From: Mycobacterium sp. 4858
GTDB lineage: Bacteria > Actinomycetota > Actinomycetes > Mycobacteriales > Mycobacteriaceae
Reading direction: 5' to 3'
Assembly: GCF_900240975.1 (NCBI RefSeq)
Contig: NZ_LT968776.1
Coordinates: forward strand, 1,793,482 to 1,857,481
DNA: 64,000 bases
In this document: piece after piece, positions 8,141 through 15,878 of the stretch
Numbering within the stretch: position 1 is the stretch's first letter
Layout: the number at the start of each line of letters is the position of its first letter
Notes under the pieces: generated by a model
What the model saw: only the letters and a program-made list of their open reading frames with translations
Databases searched by the model: none
What the model was told of the DNA's origin: nothing
Program-made: the position numbers and the translations under genes

Positions 8141-9562
8141 CTAGGCCGCAACGACATCGGGCTGGTCGGGGGTGGTCTCGATCACCCGGGCGAATTCCCG
8201 GATCAGCGCCGCCAGGTAGCGCTGCACCGACTCGCGGGCTATCTCGTTGTCCGGGAAGGAGATCGTCACCGTGGTGCGTTCCACGTGCCGGTTGATCCAC
8301 ATGTTGATCCCGCCGGCGGACAGGCTGTCGCCATAGGTCCCGAAATTCATCTCCGTCCACATCCCGACAAGGGGGATCTTTCGAAAGTCGAGGAACGACA
8401 ACATCATCGGCAGTTGCGTGGGCAGCTTGATGCCCAGCTGATCCGGGGTCGCCAACTCCAGCACGCGCTCGACCGGCACGGCGGCGAGATCCTTGGCGGA
8501 GTCGAAGGATTTCTGAGCCGCCCGTGCCGCCTCGGGGAACGAGTCGCCGGCCGTCGGAACCGTCACGGGGATCAGGCTGGCGAACCATCCCACCGTCATG
8601 GTGTCGACGCCCATGTCCCGGGTGTCCCTGGCCGTGAACCCGAAATAGGTTTCCTTGCCGGTCAATTGGCGCTCCGCCAACGCCGTGCAAGCCAGGACTC
8701 CCCCGATGAACCGGGCACCGGCTGCGCAACATGCGGCGTCGAACGACTCCGTCCCCGCGGCGTCGAGCAAGTCGACCGTGACCAGGTCGCCCTTGCAGCT
8801 GGCCCATGTGTCGCCCAGCGGCAGCGGAAAGCTCGGCCAGTCACCGTCGGCCTCACGCGCGAACGCAATCCAGTCCTTGACCTCCGGGGACGACAGGGTC
8901 AGGCTCGCCGCCCTCTCCCGCTGCCGCACGGTGTAGTCGCGGTAACTTCTCAGCTCGCGGGGTGCGGGAAGCTCGCCGCCTTGCGCACCCAGCACCAGCT
9001 CTTGGTACGTCAGGTGGATGTCGAGGAAGATCAGCGCGGCGGACACGCCGTCGATGTGCAGGTGGTCGACGCTGGCGTAGAAGGTGAAGTGGTCGGGCCC
9101 CTGGACGACTCCGTAGGTGAAGCAGCCCCATCCGAGCGTCCCGGGCGTCGTCGTCAAGACGTGCGCACGCGCCTGTTCGGGGCTCATCTGTCCGAACGCC
9201 GTCGGAGCGAATTCGATGACCCCGGGGTCGGCGATCGCGCGGCGGACGATGACGCCTTCGACGATCTCGAACCAGCTGTGGTAGGTGTCCTGACCACGGA
9301 CATGGGCGTTGATCGCCGCCGTCATCGCCGGGATGTCACACGTGCCGGGAATGTCCCACGCCACCACCATCAACCGGGGCAGCTGTCGGTTCATCGTGTT
9401 GCCGAGGTGCGCGGTCCAGAGGTGTTGAGTCTGCTGATAACTCGGAACCAAATCGCTCAATGGCGCGGTGCGAGCCGCTTCGTGCGCCGCGGGCGTGGCC
9501 GTCCACGTGGTCAGTGGTCCGTGCGGCGGTTCCCATTCGTAGATGTTCCCGAGTGCGACCAT
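8141..9562 (-). CDS. PapA-family acyltransferase (PapA3-like)
   Basis: 473 residues from ATG 9562, with GAGGA 9 nt upstream; the frame stays open to 9649. It shares characteristic PapA stretches: the start NIYEWEPPHGPLTTW, then LMVVAWDIPGTCD and HVRGQDTYHSWFE. The active site is VDHLHIDG (His167, Asp171, Gly172). PapA proteins (polyketide-synthase-associated) esterify trehalose or phthiocerol with polyketide chains to make outer-membrane lipids such as acyltrehaloses. No pks gene is visible nearby, so its acyl donor must come from elsewhere. The short spacing to the second acyltransferase suggests two sequential acylations of one product (inference). Confidence 0.85.
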   Translation of the reverse strand: MVALGNIYEWEPPHGPLTTWTATPAAHEAARTAPLSDLVPSYQQTQHLWTAHLGNTMNRQLPRLMVVAWDIPGTCDIPAMTAAINAHVRGQDTYHSWFEIVEGVIVRRAIADPGVIEFAPTAFGQMSPEQARAHVLTTTPGTLGWGCFTYGVVQGPDHFTFYASVDHLHIDGVSAALIFLDIHLTYQELVLGAQGGELPAPRELRSYRDYTVRQRERAASLTLSSPEVKDWIAFAREADGDWPSFPLPLGDTWASCKGDLVTVDLLDAAGTESFDAACCAAGARFIGGVLACTALAERQLTGKETYFGFTARDTRDMGVDTMTVGWFASLIPVTVPTAGDSFPEAARAAQKSFDSAKDLAAVPVERVLELATPDQLGIKLPTQLPMMLSFLDFRKIPLVGMWTEMNFGTYGDSLSAGGINMWINRHVERTTVTISFPDNEIARESVQRYLAALIREFARVIETTPDQPDVVAA

Positions 9563-9861
9563 TTCTTGATCCTCGCTCTGTGAGGTGCTGATTCCGTTGT
9601 GCGGCAAGGGGGTACCGGAAACCCATTCCCGAATGGGTTTTATGCGCAATATGAATCCAATTTCGTACCGGGGAGCTTCGCGAACTGATTTTCGTGTGTG
9701 GAGTTGAACCTACGGTCGTCGCTCGTACCCCCGAGTCGCTGTTGTTGGACGCTAGTACAGGAACGCGAGGATTACGCGGTTTTGGACAAGATTCGCAATC
9801 CCGCGCGCTGTCGCGGCGACGCCGGTAATCTGCTCTCTCCGGAGCAAACGACCGCACCCGC
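9563..9861. other. Intergenic promoter region before the PapA-like gene
   Basis: About 300 bp with lower GC than the genes on either side and no credible reading frame. The AT-richer part (about 9640-9700) probably holds the promoter of the PapA-like gene. No clear hairpin or palindrome was recognised. Confidence 0.5.
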
Positions 9862-10410
9862 TCAGGGCAACAGGGGCAGCTGCCACAGCCGCATCCCGGG
9901 ATCCAGCAGCCAGAACCGCTCCATGGTCAGGCGCATGAGCCGCAGCGCGCTGAAGATCATGAAGGCGGCCAGCGGCAGCTCGACCAGCACAGCGGTGGCC
10001 ACCGACAGCCAGACGTCCCTGGGGCCTGCGGTCATCAGGTCGAACCATGCGTCGCAGATCAGGAGCACACCGGTGGTGAACGCGGCCGGGATCAGCACCT
10101 GGCGGCGCAGGTAGCCCAACACGGCCGTCGCCGCCATGAAGACCATCAACAACACGTCGTAGCCCATCCAGGTGAGGGGCCAGTTGTGCACGACGTAGTT
10201 CTCCGGCAGCGTCGTGGACAGATAGCCCAGCCAGGGGATCATCACCGCCGAGCCACCGGCCATCAGGCTCAACCGGATTCGCCGCACGCGGGCCAGGAAC
10301 ACGGGGTCGACGATGTCGCTCACGGGTTGTTCCAGCCGGGTGATCAGGTCACGCCGCTCCCCGGGCGTCAGGGCCGCGATCCGGGCGTCGGAGAGGATGC
10401 CCTCGGTCAC
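9862..10410 (-). CDS. Four-helix membrane protein of unknown function
   Basis: 182 residues from GTG 10410. A hydrophilic N-terminus of about 45 residues (LTPGERRDLITRLEQP) precedes about four membrane segments: AGGSAVMIPWLGYLSTTL, MGYDVLLMVFMAATAVLGYL, VLIPAAFTTGVLLICDAWF and WLSVATAVLVELPLAAFMIF. The start overlaps the stop of the upstream VOC gene (GTGA), so the two are translationally coupled. I do not recognise a catalytic motif. The coupling suggests a role linked to the VOC protein. Confidence 0.75.
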   Translation of the reverse strand: MTEGILSDARIAALTPGERRDLITRLEQPVSDIVDPVFLARVRRIRLSLMAGGSAVMIPWLGYLSTTLPENYVVHNWPLTWMGYDVLLMVFMAATAVLGYLRRQVLIPAAFTTGVLLICDAWFDLMTAGPRDVWLSVATAVLVELPLAAFMIFSALRLMRLTMERFWLLDPGMRLWQLPLLP

Positions 10411-10991
10411 GGCCGGCCGGCCGGCACCGCGGGCCGGCGGTCGGCCGCAGTCTTCGGCACCGTGCTCGCATCGCTGCTATCGAATTCCTTGACCCAGCAA
10501 GCGAATTCGAGCGTGATGCCGTCGGGGTCCTGGAAGTAGAACGAACGCACGTACACCCCGGGATGCACCGTGGCGGACACCTGCATGGGGCTCTCGTCGT
10601 GGTTGAGCACCGGCCCCACCCGCACACCCTTCTCCTTGAGGCGCTGGCGGTAGGCGTCGAACTTCTCGGCCGGCACGTGGAATGCCAGGTGGTTCATGGT
10701 GCTCACCGCGCTGGTGATGTCGCCGATGCCGGGGATGGCGCCCGGCGACGAGATGCCCGGCACCCGGTCGGGAGCGTCGGCGAACCAGAAGAATGCGACG
10801 CAGTCGCCGTTGCCCGCGTCGAAGAAGAAATGCTGGCCCGCGCCCCCGGGCAGGTCCAGCGACTTGATCAACGGCATGCCCAGGATGTTGGTGTAGAAGT
10901 CCACGGTGCGGGCCATGTCCGAGCAAACGAGCGCGACGTGGTTGATCCCGCCGAGTTCGAATTCCGTGTTGGTGTTGTGGGGCTTGATCAC
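10407..10991 (-). CDS. VOC-family (glyoxalase/dioxygenase fold) protein, Rv0274-like
   Basis: 194 residues from GTG 10991, with GGAGGGG 8 nt upstream. Vicinal-oxygen-chelate fold: GINHVALVCSDMARTVDFYTNILG marks the first beta-alpha-beta module (His is a metal ligand). MNHLAFHVP and FYFQDPDGITLEF mark the second, with the expected ligand residues His and Glu. Family members are glyoxalases, extradiol dioxygenases or resistance proteins. This one is closest to Rv0274, whose substrate is not established. It is divergent from the hydrolase gene at 11102 across 110 bp. The H37Rv regulator gene between them is absent here. Confidence 0.85.
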   Translation of the reverse strand: MIKPHNTNTEFELGGINHVALVCSDMARTVDFYTNILGMPLIKSLDLPGGAGQHFFFDAGNGDCVAFFWFADAPDRVPGISSPGAIPGIGDITSAVSTMNHLAFHVPAEKFDAYRQRLKEKGVRVGPVLNHDESPMQVSATVHPGVYVRSFYFQDPDGITLEFACWVKEFDSSDASTVPKTAADRRPAVPAGRP

Positions 10992-11101
10992 CGCAGTTCC
11001 CCTCCGTCCCGGCGTGGGAAATCCTGGCCAAGATGTAATTGAAGAATCTAACATCAGCTTCAGTTTTCTCCGAGATGTCCGTCGCCAGCAGGGCCGCCGA
11101 A

Positions 11102-12235
11102 ATGACTCTTCACACCGGTGCCGCGGGAGTGCGCCGCGAGTTCGTCGGTTTGCCGTCGCCCACCGCCGGGCGCGCCGGTGCGGGCGGGCATCCCTGCCAG
11201 GGTCTGTACCACCGCGGGGAGGGCCACAAGCCCACGGTGGCGATGATCGCCACCCACTACCAGATCGACTTCTCCGAGCACTACCTCGCCGACTACATGG
11301 CCACCCGCGGGATCGGGTTTCTCGGCTGGAATACCAGGTTCCGCGGCTTCGAGAGCAGCTTCCTGCTCGACCATGCGCTGGTGGACATCGGCGTGGGAGT
11401 GCGCTGGCTGCGCGAGGTGCAGGGGGTGGAAACGGTTGTGCTGCTCGGCAATTCGGGTGGCGGATCGTTGATGGCCGCGTATCAGTCGCAGGCCGTGGCG
11501 CCGAACGTGACCCCGCTGGAGGGGATGCGACCCGCGACGGGCCTGACCGAGTTGCCCGCCGCCGACGGCTACGTGGCCACCGCGGCCCATCCCGGGCGGC
11601 CGGACGTGCTGACGGCCTGGATGGACGCCGCCGTCGTCGACGAGAACGACCCCGTCGCCACCGACGCCGACCTCGACCTGTTCAACGAGCGCAACGGCCC
11701 GCCGTACGCGCCGGAGTTCCTGGCCCGCTACCGCCGTGCGCAAACGGCGCGCAACCACGCCATCACCGACTGGGCGGAGCGGGAGCTCAAACGCGTTCGC
11801 ACGGCGGGATTTTCCGACCGTCCGTTCAGCGTCATGCGCACCTGGGCGGACCCCCGCATGGTGGATGCCGGCATCGAGCCCACGCGGCGTCAACCGAACA
11901 TGTGCTATGCCGGCGTCCCGGCGAAGGCCAACCGGTCCGCACACGGGATCGCGGCGGCCTGCACCCTGCGCAACTGGCTGGGCATGTGGAGCCTGCGGGT
12001 GGCGCAGACCCGGGCCGAGCCACACCTGGCCCGCATCACCTGCCCCGCCCTGGTGATCAACGCCGAGGCCGACACCGGTGTGTTCCCGTCCGACGCCCAG
12101 CGTATTTTCGCCGCGCTCGCCGGCCCCGACAAGACCGAGGCGTCGATCGACAGCGATCACTACTTCACCACCCCGGGCGCCCGCGACGAGCAAGCCGACA
12201 TCATCGCCGACTGGATCGCCAAGCGGTTTCGCTGA
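11102..12235 (+). CDS. Alpha/beta hydrolase (Rv0272c-like)
   Basis: 377 residues from ATG 11102, which I recall as the length of Rv0272c; ATGs at 11039 and 11075 are in frame but add an unconserved tail. The nucleophile elbow is LLGNSGGGS (Ser in G-N-S-G-G). PALVINAEADTGV would carry the acid residue and SDHYFTTPG the catalytic His. The substrate is unknown. It precedes fadE6 on the same strand by about 100 bp, but a palindromic operator sits between them, so fadE6 may have its own promoter. Confidence 0.82.
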   Translation: MTLHTGAAGVRREFVGLPSPTAGRAGAGGHPCQGLYHRGEGHKPTVAMIATHYQIDFSEHYLADYMATRGIGFLGWNTRFRGFESSFLLDHALVDIGVGVRWLREVQGVETVVLLGNSGGGSLMAAYQSQAVAPNVTPLEGMRPATGLTELPAADGYVATAAHPGRPDVLTAWMDAAVVDENDPVATDADLDLFNERNGPPYAPEFLARYRRAQTARNHAITDWAERELKRVRTAGFSDRPFSVMRTWADPRMVDAGIEPTRRQPNMCYAGVPAKANRSAHGIAAACTLRNWLGMWSLRVAQTRAEPHLARITCPALVINAEADTGVFPSDAQRIFAALAGPDKTEASIDSDHYFTTPGARDEQADIIADWIAKRFR

Positions 12236-12270
12236 GACCCGTCGCCACCCGACCGACCCCTGTGGTCAAC

Positions 12271-12284
12271 CAACCGACCGGTTG
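12271..12284. promoter_or_regulatory. Inverted repeat before fadE6
   Basis: CAACCG-AC-CGGTTG, a 6-2-6 inverted repeat 55 bp before the fadE6 start, within a longer symmetrical stretch. A closely similar perfect palindrome lies upstream of fadE5 at 37660-37671. It has the form of a TetR-type operator; the regulator is not identified. Confidence 0.5.
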
Positions 12285-12339
12285 TTAGTTTGGAAGCTGC
12301 CCGGCCGAGACGGAACCCGAAAGCATGGGAAGGCGACCA

Positions 12340-14541
12340 ATGCCGATCGCTATCACTCCTGAGCATCAAGACCTGGCCGATTCGGTGCGGTCGCTGGTGG
12401 CGCGCATCGCGCCGTCCGAGGCATTGCACGCGGCCATGGAAACGCCGATCGACAATCCCCCGCCGTACTGGCAAGCCGCCGCGGACCAGGGCCTGCAGGG
12501 CCTGCACCTGGCCGAGTCCGTGGGCGGGCAGGGCTTCGGCATCCTCGAGCTGGCCATCGTGCTGGCCGAGTTCGGCTACGGTGCGGTGCCCGGGCCTTTC
12601 GTGCCGTCGGCGATCGCCAGCGCCCTGATCTCCGCCAGCGATCCGCACGCCAAGGTCCTCTCCGAGCTGGCGTCCGGCGCGGCCATCGCCGCATACGCGA
12701 TGGACTGCTGCGGGCTCACCGCCACCCGCCAGGGTGACACGCTGGTGCTCCGGGGCGAGGTCCGCGCGGTGCCCGCGGCGGCGCAGGCCTCCGTGCTGGT
12801 GCTGCCGGTCGCCATCGACAGCGGCGAGGAATGGGTGGTGCTGCGCGCCGAGGAACTCGAGATCGAGCCGGTGCGAAGCATCGACCCGCTGCGCCCCGTC
12901 GCCCATGTGCGCGCCAACGCCGTCGAGGTGGGCGCAGACGCCGCATTGGGCAACCTGAGCATGGCGACCGCGCACGCGTTGATGACGACGCTGCTGTCCG
13001 CCGAGGCGATCGGGGTGGCGCGCTGGGCAACCGACACCGCGTCGCACTACGCCAAGATCCGCGAGCAGTTCGGCAGGCCGATCGGGCAGTTCCAGGCCAT
13101 CAAACACAAGTGCGCGGAAATGATCGCCGACACCGAGCGGGCCACCGCGGCGGTGTGGGACGCCGCCCGCGCCATCGACGAGGCACGCGAAAACGATTGG
13201 GAAATCAGCGCTTCCAACGTCGAGTTCGCGGCAGCCGTGGCGGCGACGCTGGCGCCGGCGGCCGCCCAACGGTGCACGCAGGACTGCATCCAGGTGCACG
13301 GCGGGATCGGCTTCACCTGGGAGCACGACACGAACGTGTACTACCGCCGGGCACTGATGCTGGCCGCCTCCTTCGGCCGCGGTTCGGAGTACCCGCAGAA
13401 AGTGGTGCACACCGCCACCAGCACCGGGCTCCGGCCGGTCGACATCGACCTCGACCCCGACACCGAGAAGCTGCGCGATGAGATCCGCGCCGAGGTGGCC
13501 GCGCTGAAGGCGATGGAGCGCGACCGGCGCAGGGTCGCCATCGCCGAGGGCGGCTGGACCCTGCCGTATCTGCCGAGGCCGTGGGGGCGCGCCGCCGGTC
13601 CGGTGGAGCAGATCATCATCGCCCAGGAGTTCACCGCGGGCCGCGTCAAGCGCCCGCAGATGGGCATCGCGACCTGGATCATCCCGTCGATCGTCGCGTT
13701 CGGCACCGAGGAGCAGAAGCAGCGGTTCCTGCCGCCGACCTTCCGCGGCGAGATGATCTGGTGTCAGCTGTTCTCCGAGCCGGGCGCCGGATCGGACCTG
13801 GCCGGGTTGAGCACTAAGGCAACTCGGACGGACGGTGGCTGGCGGATCACCGGTCAGAAGATCTGGACCACCGCGGCGCAGCTCTCCCAGTGGGGCGCGC
13901 TGCTGGCGAGAACGGACCCGAGCGCCCCGAAACACAACGGCATCACCTACTTCCTGCTGGACATGCGCAGTGAAGGCGTCGAGGTGAAGCCGCTGCGCGA
14001 GCTCACCGGGAACGCGATGTTCAACACCGTCTACATCGACGACGTGTTCGTGCCCGACGAATGCGTGCTCGGTGAGGTCAATCGTGGCTGGGAGGTCAGC
14101 CGCAACACCCTTACCGCGGAACGGGTTTCGATCGGCAGCAGCGAGGCCAACTTCCTGGCGACTCTCGGTCAGTTCGTCGAGTTCGTTCGCGACGGGCACC
14201 TCGACCCCGTCGCGCAACACCGGGCCGGCCAGTTGATCGCTGAGGGCCACGCCGCCAAGGTGCTGAACCTGCGTTCGACGCTGTTGACGCTGGCCGGCGG
14301 CGATGCCATGCCGTCCGCGGCCATCTCGAAGCTGCTCTCGATGCGCACCGGCCAGGGGTACGCCGAGTTCGCGGTGTCCTCGTTCGGCACCGAGGCCGCC
14401 ATCGGCGACACGAACCAGCTGCCCGGCAAGTGGGGCGAGTACCTGCTGGCGAGCCGGGCCACGACGATCTACGGCGGCACCTCCGAGGTGCAGCTGAACA
14501 TCATCGCCGAGCGGTTGCTCGGCCTTCCTCGCGATCCCTGA
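12340..14541 (+). CDS. fadE6: Two-domain acyl-CoA dehydrogenase FadE6
   Basis: 733 residues from ATG 12340. Two acyl-CoA dehydrogenase units are fused. The first (about 1-370) contains YAKIREQFGRPIGQFQAIKH and QCTQDCIQVHGGIGFTWEHD-like FAD-binding motifs. The second (about 390-733) contains WCQLFSEPGAGSDLAG, the FAD/substrate signature, and TTIYGGTSEVQLNIIAERLLG at the C-terminus. The enzyme introduces a trans-2 double bond in acyl-CoA, passing electrons to ETF. Length matches Rv0271c (about 730). Fused units are typical of sterol- or branched-chain-type FadE enzymes (family knowledge). It is followed by a strong hairpin terminator. Confidence 0.92.
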   Translation: MPIAITPEHQDLADSVRSLVARIAPSEALHAAMETPIDNPPPYWQAAADQGLQGLHLAESVGGQGFGILELAIVLAEFGYGAVPGPFVPSAIASALISASDPHAKVLSELASGAAIAAYAMDCCGLTATRQGDTLVLRGEVRAVPAAAQASVLVLPVAIDSGEEWVVLRAEELEIEPVRSIDPLRPVAHVRANAVEVGADAALGNLSMATAHALMTTLLSAEAIGVARWATDTASHYAKIREQFGRPIGQFQAIKHKCAEMIADTERATAAVWDAARAIDEARENDWEISASNVEFAAAVAATLAPAAAQRCTQDCIQVHGGIGFTWEHDTNVYYRRALMLAASFGRGSEYPQKVVHTATSTGLRPVDIDLDPDTEKLRDEIRAEVAALKAMERDRRRVAIAEGGWTLPYLPRPWGRAAGPVEQIIIAQEFTAGRVKRPQMGIATWIIPSIVAFGTEEQKQRFLPPTFRGEMIWCQLFSEPGAGSDLAGLSTKATRTDGGWRITGQKIWTTAAQLSQWGALLARTDPSAPKHNGITYFLLDMRSEGVEVKPLRELTGNAMFNTVYIDDVFVPDECVLGEVNRGWEVSRNTLTAERVSIGSSEANFLATLGQFVEFVRDGHLDPVAQHRAGQLIAEGHAAKVLNLRSTLLTLAGGDAMPSAAISKLLSMRTGQGYAEFAVSSFGTEAAIGDTNQLPGKWGEYLLASRATTIYGGTSEVQLNIIAERLLGLPRDP

Positions 14542-14573
14542 CCGCCGGCGGGCGATTCCGCCCCGGAAAAGGG

Positions 14574-14608
14574 CCATGCCGACCTGAGGGGTGGTCAGGC
14601 CGGCATGG
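14574..14608 (+). terminator. Hairpin terminator after fadE6
   Basis: CCATGCCG-A-CCTGA pairs with TCAGG-C-CGGCATGG around a 7-nt loop, followed by TTTCCCC. It starts 33 bp after the fadE6 stop. Confidence 0.7.
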
Positions 14609-14690
14609 TTTCCCCCCCATCCCGTGGACCGGTCAGCCTAGGAGTGGATCGGCACGTCAAGGCTGGCCGGCTATCACGGGGAGGCTTGGT

Positions 14691-14999
14691 TCACCACCAC
14701 CAGTTCCACCAGTGCCCGGGGGCCCAGAATCCGCGGTTCCCCCAACCCGGGCCACGGTGCCCCCCGTTCCATCCGTGGCCTCCGCCCCATCCGCCATGAC
14801 CCCCTCCTGGACGGTCGGGAAGGATTCCGGGCCCACCGGGCGCGCCATGCGGACCGGTGGTGGTGAAGCTGTGGTCGGCTCCTGGTGCGGGGGCCGCCTG
14901 GGCAACGGCGCCGGCGCCGAACAGCAGCGCTCCCGCCATGGCCGAAGCGCCGGCCGCACTGGCGGCCGCGCGGCGGAGCGATTGTGCAGAGAGCGTCAT
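14691..14999 (-). CDS. Small secreted Gly/His/Trp-rich protein
   Basis: 102 residues. A Sec signal peptide occupies residues 1 to about 36 (positive start, hydrophobic AAASAAGASAMAGALLFGAG, cleavage near AQAAPAPG). The mature part of about 65 residues is rich in Gly, Pro, His and Trp, with repeats such as GGHGGWGGGHGWNGGHRGPG, and ends in WWNWWW. GGAAGGGG lies upstream of the ATG. The His and Trp clusters could bind metal or associate with the envelope (inference). I do not recognise a named family. Confidence 0.72.
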   Translation of the reverse strand: MTLSAQSLRRAAASAAGASAMAGALLFGAGAVAQAAPAPGADHSFTTTGPHGAPGGPGILPDRPGGGHGGWGGGHGWNGGHRGPGWGNRGFWAPGHWWNWWW

Positions 15000-15502
15000 C
15001 GCAGGAGCCCCTTCCAGGATCTGATACCGACAACAAAAACGTTAGCCAGGAGTTTCCCGGCAAACAACTAAGCTACACACGAATTGTGCTGTGAATTATG
15101 TAACAAGTCGATTGCCAGACTGCGCAAGGTCGGCATTTTGTCGTATTTAATGATTTCCATATCTCAGGAGAACGTCGGATACTGATCTACGGAGTCCGGT
15201 CTTATACCTGCTCAAATGACGTCTACTGAAATACTGTTCTCCGCAATTCCGCATCGGCGTATTGCCCTGCGTTATGCGACGCGGAATTGCGCTCCATCTC
15301 TCCCGCGCCCGAAATTACCGCGACATACGCCGCGCCTGCCAGCTACCGTAAGCCATTTGCTGCAGAAAGCGGCCGCCGACGGGGACGCGGCCGGTCGGCG
15401 GCCCGGTCGCGCGACTTACGCCGTGGACGGTGGAAGAATCAGTATCGACACATTCGAGCGCTGATTTACTGATCGGCCACTCATTCGGAGGGCACCGCCG
15501 CA
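15000..15502. other. AT-richer intergenic region with a long perfect hairpin
   Basis: About 500 bp without a convincing gene. GC drops clearly below the flanks over about 15030-15300. Within it, CGCAATTCCGC (15242-15252) and GCGGAATTGCG (15281-15291) form a perfect 11-bp stem, with three further pairs past one mismatch, enclosing about 28 nt. A short open frame at 15216-15464 overlaps this hairpin and lacks convincing codon bias. The region may hold a promoter plus a structured RNA. Confidence 0.45.
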
Positions 15503-15868
15503 GTGAACTTCAACCGCAGCCACATCGGACCCGGCGCCGCATCGTTCCGGGGTCCCGCGCCGTCGGGCGCCGCGGCGGGCGACGCCGCGCCGACCGAGCG
15601 CCTTACCGGGCTCGGGCAGCAGTCCCCCCAGCGGATGGTCAGCCCGCCGGCGCACAACCAGGCGGGACGGGTTCAGCGGACACGGCGCACCGTCGACCTG
15701 CCGGCGGCCACCCACCGCGCCCTCGACATCTGGCAGCGGGAGGCGGCCGACCGCCTGGGGGTCGCCCGGGTGACCGGACAAGAGGTGCTCACCGCGCTCA
15801 TCGACCAGCTCCTGGTCGACCCCAAACTCGCGGCGCAGATCACCCGGGCCATCAAAGACCGGCGCTGA
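15503..15868 (+). CDS. Small basic protein with a ribbon-helix-helix-like C-terminal part
   Basis: 121 residues from GTG 15503, with GGAGG 11 nt upstream. The first 60 residues are low-complexity Ala/Pro/Gln-rich. The C-terminal 60 residues (TRRTVDLPAATHRALDIWQREAAD, then a helix TGQEVLTALIDQLLVDPKL) have the strand-helix-helix pattern of ribbon-helix-helix DNA-binding proteins. The gene ends 10 bp from the fadD2 stop on the other strand. Target and role are unknown. Confidence 0.6.
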   Translation: MNFNRSHIGPGAASFRGPAPSGAAAGDAAPTERLTGLGQQSPQRMVSPPAHNQAGRVQRTRRTVDLPAATHRALDIWQREAADRLGVARVTGQEVLTALIDQLLVDPKLAAQITRAIKDRR

Positions 15869-15878
15869 CCCCGAAGGG

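Noticed and set aside
12160..14577. Minus-strand frame of 805 codons opposite fadE6
   Set aside because: It mirrors the fadE6 codon pattern and has no recognisable domain; fadE6 is unambiguous.
15216..15464. 82-codon frame in the gap before the RHH-like gene
   Set aside because: Weak codon bias, overlaps the hairpin at 15242-15291 and no ribosome-binding site; more likely non-coding.
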